Of a DNA stretch of 64,000 bases, positions 50,115 to 59,029 are shown one piece after another (the stretch's first letter is position 1; each line of letters begins with the position of its first letter). The notes under the pieces were generated by a model. It was not told where the DNA came from, did no database searches, and was given only the letters and a program-made list of their open reading frames with translations. This stretch comes from Weissella paramesenteroides ATCC 33313 (lineage in GTDB: Bacteria > Bacillota > Bacilli > Lactobacillales > Lactobacillaceae): NCBI RefSeq assembly GCF_000160575.1, contig NZ_GG697137.1, positions 20,358 to 84,357 on the forward strand, given 5' to 3'. A program made the position numbers and the translations under genes.

Positions 50115-51467
50115 CTAATAACCTGCACCGGCACCAGCTCCGCCGCCACCATAATAATCAGTACCTGTACCAGTTGTCCCAGTACCACCATACGTACTAT
50201 CTGTTGTCCCGTAAGTACTATCTGTCGATGTCGTACCATACGTGCTATCAGTTGACGTTGATGAAGAATTACTATCTGATGGCAATCCATTAGCTGCCAA
50301 TGTTGATTCAGAAACGTTACCCCCGTAAAGTGTCCCCGTTTTCTTATGCTTCAACCCTAACGAAGAACGCAAAACATTCGTTACGCGTTGTTTCTCACTT
50401 TGCGTAATTAACTCTGAAGAACCAGAAGTTAATGACACTGATGTTCCTTGCGCATGATCTGTCTTAATTGTTTTCGCAGCACCCAAGTACTTTGAAGCAG
50501 CCGTCAACATATCACCAAAGGTCAAATCAGTCTTTGTAGAGTCAGAAATTGTACTCAAAAACTTTTGATTAATTAACTTAGTTGGATTACTCTTTGCCTT
50601 ATCAACAATCGCTTGCAAAACCAAACGTTGCCGAGCTTGACGTCCATAATCACCTTGTGGGTCATCATAACGCATACGAGAAAATGCTAGTGCAGCAGCC
50701 CCATCCATTTTCGTGTATGTTTTCGTAGAACCATTCTTATTCAACGTATAAGTAGATGAACCCTTGGTAAAGTTATAAATGATATCACCATTATCATGAG
50801 CAGTATATGGGTTATATCCGAACGTTAATGGTGACTTTACTTGCACACCACCTAATTGATCAATAACCTTCTCTAACCCATTCATATTAACTAATGCATA
50901 GTAATCAATGGGAACATTTAACCACTTTTGAATTGTTTGGATCGTTGTTTTAGCTGATCCATATTCATATGCTGAATTTAGTTTTTGTGGGAATTGATCT
51001 TCATATCCTACTGGCGCAATTACCGAATCACGAGGTAGTGACATAATCGTCACTTTTTCTTTTTTCGGATTAACTGTAACTAACATTAATGAGTCAGTAC
51101 GCCCTTTATAAGTTCGATCTAATTCTCCAGTATCAGTCCCTAATAATAGAATTGAAAATGGCTTACCATTTTTAATAACATTTGAGACATTTCGTTCTTT
51201 AGTTAGGCCAGTTCCTTGAAAGGAGTTATCAACCGCATTTTTTGTATTATTATAAGCGATACCAAACATTGCACCGACTGCCAGAACAATTAATGCGATT
51301 ACAAACAGAATAGCATTACGAATGGTGTGGTGTTTCCGCGGACCTTTTCCGCCACCGCCTGGCAGCGAATCCTTATGTTCGCGTGGTCCACCTTCACGTT
51401 TTTTACGCTTATTCTGTTTATTTTCAGCTTCACGACGAGCCGATCGAGTTTGTGGCTCATTATCCAT
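50115..51467 (-). CDS. LytR-CpsA-Psr (LCP) family wall glycopolymer ligase
   Basis: The 450-residue protein has a basic, Lys/Arg-rich cytosolic N-terminus (about 1-50), one transmembrane helix (IRNAILFVIALIVLAVGAMFGIAY) and an LCP domain. The domain has the conserved residues in LLLGTDTGELDRTYKGRTDSLMLVTVNP, SLPRDSVI and the FSRMRYDDPQGDYGRQARQRLVLQAI block. LCP enzymes attach teichoic acids or capsule to peptidoglycan outside the cell. The C-terminus is a low-complexity tail (about 400-450) of repeated TDSTYGTT units ending GGGGAGAGAGY. The ATG at 51467 has GAGAGGAG upstream; the frame extension to 51563 is not used. Confidence 0.88.
   Translation of the reverse strand: MDNEPQTRSARREAENKQNKRKKREGGPREHKDSLPGGGGKGPRKHHTIRNAILFVIALIVLAVGAMFGIAYNNTKNAVDNSFQGTGLTKERNVSNVIKNGKPFSILLLGTDTGELDRTYKGRTDSLMLVTVNPKKEKVTIMSLPRDSVIAPVGYEDQFPQKLNSAYEYGSAKTTIQTIQKWLNVPIDYYALVNMNGLEKVIDQLGGVQVKSPLTFGYNPYTAHDNGDIIYNFTKGSSTYTLNKNGSTKTYTKMDGAAALAFSRMRYDDPQGDYGRQARQRLVLQAIVDKAKSNPTKLINQKFLSTISDSTKTDLTFGDMLTAASKYLGAAKTIKTDHAQGTSVSLTSGSSELITQSEKQRVTNVLRSSLGLKHKKTGTLYGGNVSESTLAANGLPSDSNSSSTSTDSTYGTTSTDSTYGTTDSTYGGTGTTGTGTDYYGGGGAGAGAGY
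50120..50275 (-). repeat. Degenerate tandem repeat in the LCP tail coding region
   Basis: About four imperfect copies of a 24-base unit encode TDSTYGTT-like segments, then a Gly-Thr-Tyr stretch. It is intragenic; copy number may vary between strains. Confidence 0.65.
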
Positions 51468-51655
51468 GAGCATCTCCTCTCTTAACTTCAATAATTGATT
51501 ATTCACACAATGACTTTGTTCAAGAATTAATCTTTTTGATTTTATAAAAGATTTCTTTGACAAAGCTTATAGTAACTTATATATCTTACCATAATTTGAA
51601 ATCTAACATGTATAATCGTTAATCAAAATTAAGCAGTTTGTGATAATTTATACCA

Positions 51656-52612
51656 CTAAACGGCTACGGGTGCCTTAATACTAGCATGTGGATTGTAATT
51701 ATTAATCTTAATATCAGCCATTGTATACTCTGCAATGTCCTTAACATCTGGATTTAACGTGATAGTAGGCAATTCACGCATTTCACGTTGTAATTGTTCT
51801 GTCACTTGCTCAATATGGTTTGAATAAATATGAGTATCTCCAAAGGTATGCACAAATTTGCCTGGCTCTAAACCAGTCTGAGCGGCAACCATGTGTAATA
51901 ACAATGAATATGAAGCAATGTTAAATGGCACACCTAAGAAAACATCGGCTGAACGTTGATACAATTGTAGACTTAACTTACCATCTGCCACATAAAATTG
52001 AAATAAAGTGTGGCATGGTGGTAAGGCTTGTGTTGGCACATCTTCCGGATTCCAGGCTGTTACGATTAAACGACGTGAATTTGGATTCGTCTTTATTTGG
52101 TCGATTACATCTTTAATTTGGTCGATAAAACCACCTTGAACACGTCGCCAATGCCGCCATTGCGCACCGTAAACATCTCCCAACTCGCCATACTTTTGTG
52201 CGAATTCATCATCATTTAGAATACGATCGACAAATATTGCATGTTGTTCATCATATTGTGCTTTAAATGCATCATCTACTAGGGAACGACGACCAAAATC
52301 AGTCATATCCGGACCATCATACTCTGCTGATTCAATCCAATTTTTAAAAGCCCACTCATCCCAAATATGATTCTTATGCTCCAATAAAAACTTGATATTC
52401 GTATCACCCCGTAAGAACCACAATAACTCACTTTTAATCAAGCCAAATGGTACGCGTTTTGTTGTTAATAACGGAAAACCTTCACTCATATCAAAACGTA
52501 ATTGGCGACCAAAAACTGACCGTGTACCGGTCCCTGTACGATCTCCTTTAACAGCACCATTATCGAGTATATCTTGTGCCAAATCTAAATATCCTTGTTC
52601 GTTTTTACTCAT
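51656..52612 (-). CDS. thyA: Thymidylate synthase
   Basis: The 318-residue enzyme is close in length to Lactobacillus casei thymidylate synthase and has the active-site cysteine in [13 protein letters not shown], the folate site [19 protein letters not shown] and the dUMP-binding arginines ([13 protein letters not shown] region). It methylates dUMP to dTMP using methylene-tetrahydrofolate. The start is the ATG at 52612. It lies 20 bases after the dCMP deaminase gene, so the two supply and use dUMP in one operon. Confidence 0.93.
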   Translation of the reverse strand: MSKNEQGYLDLAQDILDNGAVKGDRTGTGTRSVFGRQLRFDMSEGFPLLTTKRVPFGLIKSELLWFLRGDTNIKFLLEHKNHIWDEWAFKNWIESAEYDGPDMTDFGRRSLVDDAFKAQYDEQHAIFVDRILNDDEFAQKYGELGDVYGAQWRHWRRVQGGFIDQIKDVIDQIKTNPNSRRLIVTAWNPEDVPTQALPPCHTLFQFYVADGKLSLQLYQRSADVFLGVPFNIASYSLLLHMVAAQTGLEPGKFVHTFGDTHIYSNHIEQVTEQLQREMRELPTITLNPDVKDIAEYTMADIKINNYNPHASIKAPVAV

Positions 52613-52632
52613 ATTAGTTTATACAACCTTTC

Positions 52633-53106
52633 TTATAGATAAGCATCAAAATCAATTTTTTGTAAATCTGCTGATGTCACGTTAATTTGTTCAATTGCCA
52701 CATTTTTAGTTTGTAGTAATTCTGCTACAAAATCATCATTATGATAATTTCGTAAGTAATTAATTTTTTTAATACCTGCTTGCAACAAAAGTTTTGTGCA
52801 ATGTACACACGGAAAATCTGTCACAAAAACTTGTGCACCATCAGCACTTATTCCCATTTTAGCAAGTTGCATCAATGCATTTTGCTCGGCATGTACCGCG
52901 CGAATACAATGCCCGTCAACAACTAAATCGCCAACTTCTGTACAGTGTGGTGTCCCTGATACTGATCCATTATAGCCACTGGCAATTATCCGACCGTCTT
53001 TCACTACGACAGCACCAACGTGTAGACGTGTACAGGTACTGCGTGCAGCCAGCATAATGGCCTGTAGCATAAAATATTTTTCCCAAGCTATTCGTTCATC
53101 CGCCAT
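52633..53106 (-). CDS. dCMP deaminase (ComEB-like)
   Basis: The 157-residue zinc enzyme has the cytidine-deaminase-fold motifs HAEQNALMQLA and PCVHCTKLLLQAG, with the additional GTPHCTEVGDLV region of the ComEB/Dctd type. It converts dCMP to dUMP, the substrate of the adjacent thymidylate synthase. ComEB is also linked to competence in Bacillus, but there is no com gene here. The two genes form one transcript. Confidence 0.9.
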   Translation of the reverse strand: MADERIAWEKYFMLQAIMLAARSTCTRLHVGAVVVKDGRIIASGYNGSVSGTPHCTEVGDLVVDGHCIRAVHAEQNALMQLAKMGISADGAQVFVTDFPCVHCTKLLLQAGIKKINYLRNYHNDDFVAELLQTKNVAIEQINVTSADLQKIDFDAYL

Positions 53107-53310
53107 TTTAAAGAACCTTCTTGTTTGTCTTAGTTGTTCCTAATCTTAGCAAGGATAGAACTGAAATAAAAGTCCTAAAATTTTTCAAGTAAGTAAAAAA
53201 CCTCTACACAATGAAGTGCCACAACCTAAAATTAATTTTTATCAAACTTTCTTATCTAAGTCTATAAATTGATAGAATTTCATTGTTCCAAATGTCTAAC
53301 ATATACCTGA

Positions 53311-53339
53311 TTGATTTTAAATTTCATTTATGTTAAAAT
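53311..53339 (+). promoter_or_regulatory. veg promoter
   Basis: TTGATT (53311-53316) and TAAAAT (53334-53339) are spaced 17 bases. A leader of about 85 bases follows. Confidence 0.65.
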
Positions 53340-53380
53340 TAGACTAACTTTGGTTTATCTAATTTTAGATAATATTCACG

Positions 53381-53419
53381 CAGCGATTTCATTTGTCGCT
53401 GGCTATGGGGGTGCCCCAT
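53381..53419 (+). promoter_or_regulatory. Two hairpins in the veg leader
   Basis: CAGCGA (53381-53386) pairs with TCGCTG (53396-53401), and ATGGGG (53405-53410) pairs with CCCCAT (53414-53419). The second ends next to the GAGAGG ribosome site, so it could affect translation or message stability. Confidence 0.45.
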
Positions 53420-53432
53420 GAGAGGAGTTCTT

Positions 53433-53666
53433 ATGCCTGCAGCATTAGCAGAAATTAAGCAACAATTAGATGCACACATCGGTGAACAAATTACTTTGAC
53501 AACCCATGAAAGTCGTCACCGCACCATTGAACACCAAGCAATCGTTCGAGATACCTTCCGTTCAGTTTTCGTCCTTGATTTAGAGCAAGACGGTCACGAA
53601 TTTGATCGCGCTTCATTTAGTTACACTGATATTTTAACTGAAAACATTGAAATTGCTTTTGCATAA
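53433..53666 (+). CDS. veg: Veg family protein
   Basis: The 77-residue protein matches the Veg/DUF1021 family: LAEIKQQLDAHIGEQITLTTHESRHRTIEHQAIVRDTFRSVFVLDL. In Bacillus subtilis Veg stimulates biofilm formation and lies next to ksgA; here ksgA is 3 kb away on the other strand, and only the neighbourhood is conserved. The ATG at 53433 follows GAGAGGAG. It is highly expressed in Bacillus; the strong promoter here fits. It ends in a bidirectional terminator. Confidence 0.88.
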   Translation: MPAALAEIKQQLDAHIGEQITLTTHESRHRTIEHQAIVRDTFRSVFVLDLEQDGHEFDRASFSYTDILTENIEIAFA

Positions 53667-53671
53667 TATTG

Positions 53672-53719
53672 AAAAAGCGTTAACCATACTGAAATCATCA
53701 TTATGGTTAACGCCTTTTT
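53672..53719. terminator. Bidirectional terminator between veg and the CNNM gene
   Basis: AAAGCGTTAACCATA and TATGGTTAACGCCTTT pair almost perfectly around a 13-base loop; T and A runs flank both sides. Confidence 0.87.
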
Positions 53720-53721
53720 AT

Positions 53722-55080
53722 TTATTCTGTTAATTCAGTATCTTTTTTAGCTAAACGAACAATTTCAAATTCGTTAATATATGCTGCTTCATAATCCAGC
53801 GGTGTAATCTCAAAGTTCTCTAGTCGCACTGTATCCCCAGCTCTGGTCTCTGGGAATTGTTCAATGATAAATCCTGTCAATGTTACCATATCTGATTTAT
53901 CAAAGGCCCGAATATCTGTTTTAAAATAACGTTCAAAATCATAAACTGTCATTTTTCCAGATACTTTATAATGCATTTGTTGTTTATCATCAGATCCTAG
54001 CTTTTCAACTAAATCATCAACAACCCAATCAACTTCATCACGAACCGAGCCAAATAACTCTTCGTAGATATCCTTATCAGTCACAATTCCCGATGTACCA
54101 CCATACTCATCCTTAACGACAATCATCGGTGTTCGTTTTGAAATCATCAACTTCAAAACATCTTGAATTGGCATGTTTTCAGGTACATTCGGCATATTAC
54201 GGATAATTTTACGAACAGGCGCCTGACGATCAACTTCTGCCTGACGCATAATATCATAATTAAAAACATAACCTAAAATCTTGTCTTTATCACCATCCGC
54301 TACGACTGGAAAACGTGAATGTTTCGTTTCAAAATATGCGTGCAAAGCATCATCAATATTATCTTGAACATCTACAACGAATAATTGGGTACGATCGATC
54401 ATAATATCATTGACCACTTTATCATTCATTTCAAAGGCACGTTCCATAAAGACATAGTCTTCATCTTGTAACTGTCCAAGCCGTGCTGCATTACGTGACA
54501 AGCTCAGAATTTCCGCTTCTGAATAGACTTCGTTTTCTTCAGAAGCCGTACGTAGTCCCATCAAGTGAGTGACACCAGTTGCTGATTTATTTAATAGCCA
54601 AACAAATGGATAGAAAATCACATGGAAAAACCGTAAGGGTCCGGAAACAAACAATGCAACCTTGACAGGAAATTCAATTGATACATTTTTTGGTACTAAT
54701 TCAGTCAACACCACTTCGATGTAGGTTAACAAAATCAATGCCACAATTGATGCAATCGCTGCTGCACTAGGCCCGGTCATTTCTTTTAACACACCACCGA
54801 TAAGTAATAAGTGGGCAATGGTTTCTTCACCCATCCAACCTAATACCAAACCAGTAACCGTAATACCAACCTGGGTTGTTGACAAATACTCATTTAAATT
54901 ATCAATCATGTGAATCGTGGCTGCAATTTTACGCGATGGTCTTTCACGTGCCTCTTGTAACTCCACTAATGCGCTACGCCGAACTTTTACTAAAGCAAAT
55001 TCTGCCGAAACACATAATGCTGCGAACATTAACACTAAGATTATCACAATAATTGATAGGATTAATCTTCCTTCACTCAA
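53722..55080 (-). CDS. CNNM/HlyC-CorC family membrane protein with CBS domains (paralog 1)
   Basis: The 452-residue protein has a DUF21/CNNM membrane domain (about 1-195, with EYLSTTQVGITVTGLVLGWMGE), a CBS pair (about 215-335; MIDRTQLFVVDV, MISKRTPMIVVKDEYGGTSGIVTDKDIYEEL) and a C-terminal CorC/HlyC domain. Such proteins are magnesium or cobalt transporters or regulators, not true hemolysins. The start is TTG at 55080, spaced six bases from AGGA, with no better ATG. It is a tandem duplicate of the next gene. Confidence 0.87.
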   Translation of the reverse strand: MSEGRLILSIIVIILVLMFAALCVSAEFALVKVRRSALVELQEARERPSRKIAATIHMIDNLNEYLSTTQVGITVTGLVLGWMGEETIAHLLLIGGVLKEMTGPSAAAIASIVALILLTYIEVVLTELVPKNVSIEFPVKVALFVSGPLRFFHVIFYPFVWLLNKSATGVTHLMGLRTASEENEVYSEAEILSLSRNAARLGQLQDEDYVFMERAFEMNDKVVNDIMIDRTQLFVVDVQDNIDDALHAYFETKHSRFPVVADGDKDKILGYVFNYDIMRQAEVDRQAPVRKIIRNMPNVPENMPIQDVLKLMISKRTPMIVVKDEYGGTSGIVTDKDIYEELFGSVRDEVDWVVDDLVEKLGSDDKQQMHYKVSGKMTVYDFERYFKTDIRAFDKSDMVTLTGFIIEQFPETRAGDTVRLENFEITPLDYEAAYINEFEIVRLAKKDTELTE

Positions 55081-55171
55081 ATTAATTTCCTACTTTCGAA
55101 TATAGTTGTTTATAAGGCAAATTATAGCAAAAAACACCCGACATTTATCGAGCGTTTCATGAATTAGTCAA

Positions 55172-56548
55172 TTAAGCACGTACTGACTTTTCATTGACTT
55201 CTTCTGCATCTTCCTCTTGCTCAATTGGCAGTGCCACAACTTCGAATTCTTCAATATAAGCATCTTTAAAATCTAGTGCCGTTATCTCAAAGTTTGCAAT
55301 GCGAATACCTTGACCAACTTGGAAGTTTGGATGTTCATCTAACACATATCCTGTCAAAGTAACTTTTTCTGAGTTTTCGAAAGATTGAATTTCTGTTTTA
55401 AAGAAACGCTCAAAATCGTATAGCGTCATTTTACCAGATACTTTGTAATGCATGTTGCCTGCCGCATCAGACCCTAGCTTTTCAACCAAGTCATCGGCAA
55501 CATCATCCACCTCATCACGAACCGAACCAAACAGTTCTTCATAAATATCTTTATCAGTAACAATTCCTGACGTACCACCGAACTCATCCTTTACAACGAC
55601 GATAGGTGCACGATGTTCAATCATTTCTTGTAAAACTTCTGTGATTGGTTGCGTTTCAGAGACAACCGGTAAATTACGCAAAACAGTTCTAATAGAAGCT
55701 TCTGGACTAATACGTCCTTGACGTACTAAATCATATGAAAAGACATAGCCAAGAATCTTATCCTTATCATTGTCAGCAACTACCGGCATTCTCGAAAACT
55801 TTTCTTCCAAGTACAAATTCAAAGCATCTGAAATAGAATCCGTCACATTAACAACCGTTAATTGTGTTCGATCAATCATAATATCAATTGCTTCTTTATC
55901 ATTCATCGCAAAGGCACGCTTCATGAAAGTCAAGTCTTCTTCATCAAGTTCACCTGCGTCGGCAGCATCTCTTGATAATGATAGAATCTCGGCTTCTGAA
56001 TAAATGTCTTCATCAGGATGGGTACTGAATCCCAAAATCTTGGTAAAAAATGCAGCTGCACGATCAAATAACCAAATTAATGGATATAGAATAACGTGGA
56101 AAAACATCACAGGACGTACAATTGCTAGCAACATCTTGACTGGTTGATCAATCGCAATGTTCTTGGGAACCAAATCCGTAAACACCGCGTGTATGAACGT
56201 AAAAATCAAAATGGCAGCCACAGATGACACACTGTGGGCAATCGCAGCTGGCAATATTTCTGCATTAATAATAAGTGTGGCAATAAAATCTTCACCCAAC
56301 CAACCTAAAATCAATGACGTCAATGTAATGCCGACCTGAGCAGTTGATAGATACTCTGATAAATGATCCAACATGTTCAATGCATGAGAAATCTTACCTG
56401 AAGGTTTCTCACGTGCTTCTTGCATCGCACGCAAAGAACTTGGACGCACTTTAACTAAAGAATACTCCGTTAAAGTGAACAAAACAGCTAACAGCAAAAT
56501 AATTATAATAATCACTAAGTTAGTGATAATAGACGGACCGGAATCCAT
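55172..56548 (-). CDS. CNNM/HlyC-CorC family membrane protein with CBS domains (paralog 2)
   Basis: The 458-residue protein has the same order of DUF21 membrane domain, CBS pair and CorC domain as its downstream neighbour. It shares long blocks such as SARF/HSRFPVVAD-DKDKILGYVF and TSGIVTDKDIYEELFGSVRDEVD. The N-terminal helix and C-terminal tail differ (acidic tail EEDAEEVNEKS). The pair clearly arose by tandem duplication and has since diverged. Control by cytosolic adenine nucleotides through the CBS domains is likely. The start is the ATG at 56548. Confidence 0.88.
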   Translation of the reverse strand: MDSGPSIITNLVIIIIILLLAVLFTLTEYSLVKVRPSSLRAMQEAREKPSGKISHALNMLDHLSEYLSTAQVGITLTSLILGWLGEDFIATLIINAEILPAAIAHSVSSVAAILIFTFIHAVFTDLVPKNIAIDQPVKMLLAIVRPVMFFHVILYPLIWLFDRAAAFFTKILGFSTHPDEDIYSEAEILSLSRDAADAGELDEEDLTFMKRAFAMNDKEAIDIMIDRTQLTVVNVTDSISDALNLYLEEKFSRMPVVADNDKDKILGYVFSYDLVRQGRISPEASIRTVLRNLPVVSETQPITEVLQEMIEHRAPIVVVKDEFGGTSGIVTDKDIYEELFGSVRDEVDDVADDLVEKLGSDAAGNMHYKVSGKMTLYDFERFFKTEIQSFENSEKVTLTGYVLDEHPNFQVGQGIRIANFEITALDFKDAYIEEFEVVALPIEQEEDAEEVNEKSVRA

Positions 56549-56598
56549 GATATACCTTCTTTCAAAATTAGTTCTAGTTATGATTATACCAAACAGCG

Positions 56599-57495
56599 CT
56601 ACTTGCTGTACACACCTGTTTTTACTAAAGCATTGTGTAAATCAATAAATTTTTCTAATGACAATTTTTCGGCCCTAATTCTTGGATCTAAATCAATATC
56701 AGCTAGTGCTGCTGTTAATTTCGCCTTCATCGCATCATCCTTACCAAAAGCTGTAATCAAATTATTCCACAGTGTCTTTCGACGCATTGTAAATCCGATT
56801 TTGAACAAATTAAATAGTTGCTTTTCATTATGTGGCAAGACTTTTAATGGTTCACGTGGTGTCAAAGAGATAATTGCGGAATCTACATTTGGATTAGGGA
56901 CAAATGCCGTTCGTGAGACCGTAAATGCTAGTGTTGCATTCATACGATATTGCACCGCCAAAGTTAGCGCACCATAGTCCTTTGTTCCGACTTCAGCCGA
57001 CAATCGACTAGCCACTTCCTTTTGCATCATCACCACAATATTTGCAAACTTTACATCTGACTGTAGTACCTGCATCAAAATTGGTGTTGTAATGTAATAA
57101 GGTAAGTTCGCAACAAGCTTTAATGGCGCCTCAGGATCAGTAAAATGTTCTTTGATCGCTTGTTCTAAATCAACCGTTAAAATATCTTGGTTGACCACTG
57201 TCACGTTATCATATGGTGCCATTGTATGTTCCAAAACCGGAATTAAACGATCATCAATTTCAAATGCGACAACTTGTTTAGCTGCCCGCGCTAATTGTTC
57301 GGTTAAAGCCCCAATTCCTGGTCCAATTTCAATAACATTGTCCGTTGGTTGTACATTCCCAGCTGCAACAATGTTTTTTAGTATATTAATGTCTGTCAAA
57401 AAATTTTGACCTAAAGACTTTTTTGTATTAATACCAAAACTATTCATAATGGCTTGCGTCCGCATTGGCGTCGCAATATCTGGTACATCTGTCAT
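56599..57495 (-). CDS. rsmA: 16S rRNA dimethyladenosine transferase
   Basis: The 298-residue SAM-dependent enzyme has motif [18 protein letters not shown] and the catalytic motif [15 protein letters not shown] (NLPY), with the KsgA C-terminal helical part. It dimethylates two adjacent adenosines near the 3' end of 16S rRNA. It overlaps rnmV by one base in the widely conserved tatD-rnmV-rsmA order. Its loss is known to give kasugamycin resistance in other bacteria. Confidence 0.93.
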   Translation of the reverse strand: MTDVPDIATPMRTQAIMNSFGINTKKSLGQNFLTDINILKNIVAAGNVQPTDNVIEIGPGIGALTEQLARAAKQVVAFEIDDRLIPVLEHTMAPYDNVTVVNQDILTVDLEQAIKEHFTDPEAPLKLVANLPYYITTPILMQVLQSDVKFANIVVMMQKEVASRLSAEVGTKDYGALTLAVQYRMNATLAFTVSRTAFVPNPNVDSAIISLTPREPLKVLPHNEKQLFNLFKIGFTMRRKTLWNNLITAFGKDDAMKAKLTAALADIDLDPRIRAEKLSLEKFIDLHNALVKTGVYSK

Positions 57496-58052
57496 TAATC
57501 TTCCTCATCTAATTCTTTCAGAACCTCTAACAAAGTTTGCTTTTTAATACCAAACATTGTTAATCGATTCATTAATTGTTTACCATTAACGTATCCTAGG
57601 CCCATTTTCTCAGCTACATGCTCACGTCGCTTGGCAGATTCACGACCGGCAATCAATCCTAAATGGCGTAAGTCTGATAACGTAATGTCAGATGTTACAG
57701 CAGCAGTCTCAGCAGTATAAACTGATTTTAGCGCTGTGCGTAAAGTCTCGGGTGTGGCATATTCAATGCCAAGACTATGGTGCTTAATCAAGCGTCCTGC
57801 TTCATCTTTGGTCAAAAAAGCATGTTTTGCTTCAGGAACAGATTTACTAATTAATTTTCTTAAACGCTCCCCATTAAAATCGGGATCAGTAAATATAATT
57901 ACGCCTCTCGTCGCTGCCGCTTGCTTGATTGCTGCCACCATCTGCTCATTTAATGCAGACCCATTCGTCTCAATCGTATCAGCAACAACGGCATGTCGAA
58001 GTGCTTCCGTATCTGCACGTCCTTCTACGACAATAACTTCTCTAATTTTCAT
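57495..58052 (-). CDS. rnmV: Ribonuclease M5 (5S rRNA maturase)
   Basis: The 185-residue enzyme starts [16 protein letters not shown], the Toprim glutamate motif, then has [17 protein letters not shown] with the DxD and the RNase M5 tail ([35 protein letters not shown]). It cuts 5S rRNA precursors to mature ends. It overlaps rsmA by one base and abuts the tatD stop directly, so the three genes are translationally coupled. Confidence 0.93.
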   Translation of the reverse strand: MKIREVIVVEGRADTEALRHAVVADTIETNGSALNEQMVAAIKQAAATRGVIIFTDPDFNGERLRKLISKSVPEAKHAFLTKDEAGRLIKHHSLGIEYATPETLRTALKSVYTAETAAVTSDITLSDLRHLGLIAGRESAKRREHVAEKMGLGYVNGKQLMNRLTMFGIKKQTLLEVLKELDEED

Positions 58053-58862
58053 CTACTTTTGATCTAAATGCCATAAGCGATGGGCATTATTTGTCGTAAT
58101 TTCAGCAATTTCATCGTAACTTTTGCCTAATAGCTCAGCAATATATGCAATTGTATAATGTACATACATTGGTTCATTAGGTTTACCACGCATAGGCGTT
58201 GGTGCCAAATATGGCGCATCTGTTTCTACTAATAATCTATCCAAGGGTACTGATTTAACTGTCTCTTGGACATCCTTAGCATTCTTAAATGTTGCAATCC
58301 CCGAGAATGAAATATACATGCCTAAATCAATAAACTGTTTTGCTTCCTCTGGTGTTCCCGTAAATGAATGCATAACGCCACCAAATTCTTCAACATGCGC
58401 CTCTGTTAATAAGTTGTACGTATCATTCATTGCGCTACGCGTATGAACCGTCGCCGGTAGTTTAAATTCACGTGCCAAGGCTAATTGTTGACGGAAAGCT
58501 TCTTTTTGACTAGCTGCTGATGGATTTTCATCCCAATAGTAATCCAAACCCGTTTCACCAACACCGATAACTTGATCATCTTGTAATTGTTCGCGATAAA
58601 TAGCTAATGTGTCATCATTAATTTCTGAAATATCTTCAGGTTGCCATCCAATAATTGCATGCATACCCTTAAATTCACGAGCTAATTGAAGTGCACGTTC
58701 ATTTGATTGCATATCATAGCCCACAATATTCATTTCGACAATTCGGAATTCACGTGCACGTGCCCAGTAAGCAGCAACATCGTGCCAGAATGTATCATCA
58801 TTCAAATGTGTATGTGTATCATAGCCATCTGCTGGCTGATTACCAGAATTATAAATTGCCAT
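58053..58862 (-). CDS. tatD: TatD-family DNase/metal-dependent hydrolase
   Basis: The 269-residue canonical TatD has YDTHTHLND (metal ligands), GVGETGLDYYWD, VHTRSAM, MHSFTGTPEEA and LVETDAPYLAP. TatD proteins are 3'-5' exodeoxyribonucleases acting in DNA and RNA quality control. It is the first of tatD-rnmV-rsmA; in Bacillus the order is the same (yabD-yabE-rnmV-ksgA). A second shorter TatD-like gene lies at 1471-2181. Confidence 0.92.
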   Translation of the reverse strand: MAIYNSGNQPADGYDTHTHLNDDTFWHDVAAYWARAREFRIVEMNIVGYDMQSNERALQLAREFKGMHAIIGWQPEDISEINDDTLAIYREQLQDDQVIGVGETGLDYYWDENPSAASQKEAFRQQLALAREFKLPATVHTRSAMNDTYNLLTEAHVEEFGGVMHSFTGTPEEAKQFIDLGMYISFSGIATFKNAKDVQETVKSVPLDRLLVETDAPYLAPTPMRGKPNEPMYVHYTIAYIAELLGKSYDEIAEITTNNAHRLWHLDQK

Positions 58863-58907
58863 TTCGACTCCTCTATATCATTACTTATTTTTTCTTCATT
58901 TTTTTAA

Positions 58908-58931
58908 TGCTAGACCTTTATTATTCTAGCA
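58908..58931. promoter_or_regulatory. Inverted repeat between tatD and the antiporter
   Basis: TGCTAGA (58908-58914) and TCTAGCA (58925-58931) form a perfect 7-bp pair with a 10-base loop, in the upstream region of tatD and downstream of the antiporter. It might be a weak terminator for the antiporter or an operator for tatD. No T run follows on the minus strand. Confidence 0.35.
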
Positions 58932-59029
58932 AATGTCTTTTAAAAATACCAAAAAGCTCACTCATACCAGTATATTAAGCATAACACGACAGCCAATCCC
59001 ACAACATAGGAATTTCGGTTTTTATCCAT

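Larger units (their letters stand above)
53107..53432. other. Intergenic region of 326 bp before veg
   Basis: The left 200 bases are AT-rich and show no gene or clear structure, apart from the start region of the dCMP deaminase gene at its left edge. The right part holds the veg promoter (53311-53339) and two short hairpins in the leader (53381-53401 and 53405-53419). Confidence 0.55.

Noticed and set aside
50120..50275. Short tandem repeats as a possible CRISPR or VNTR array
   Set aside because: The repeats are inside the LCP coding frame, have no spacers and no cas genes nearby; they are a degenerate coding repeat.
58691..58978. 95-codon ORF opposite tatD
   Set aside because: It is antisense to a well-supported gene, has no ribosome site and shows a composition expected from the reverse frame.
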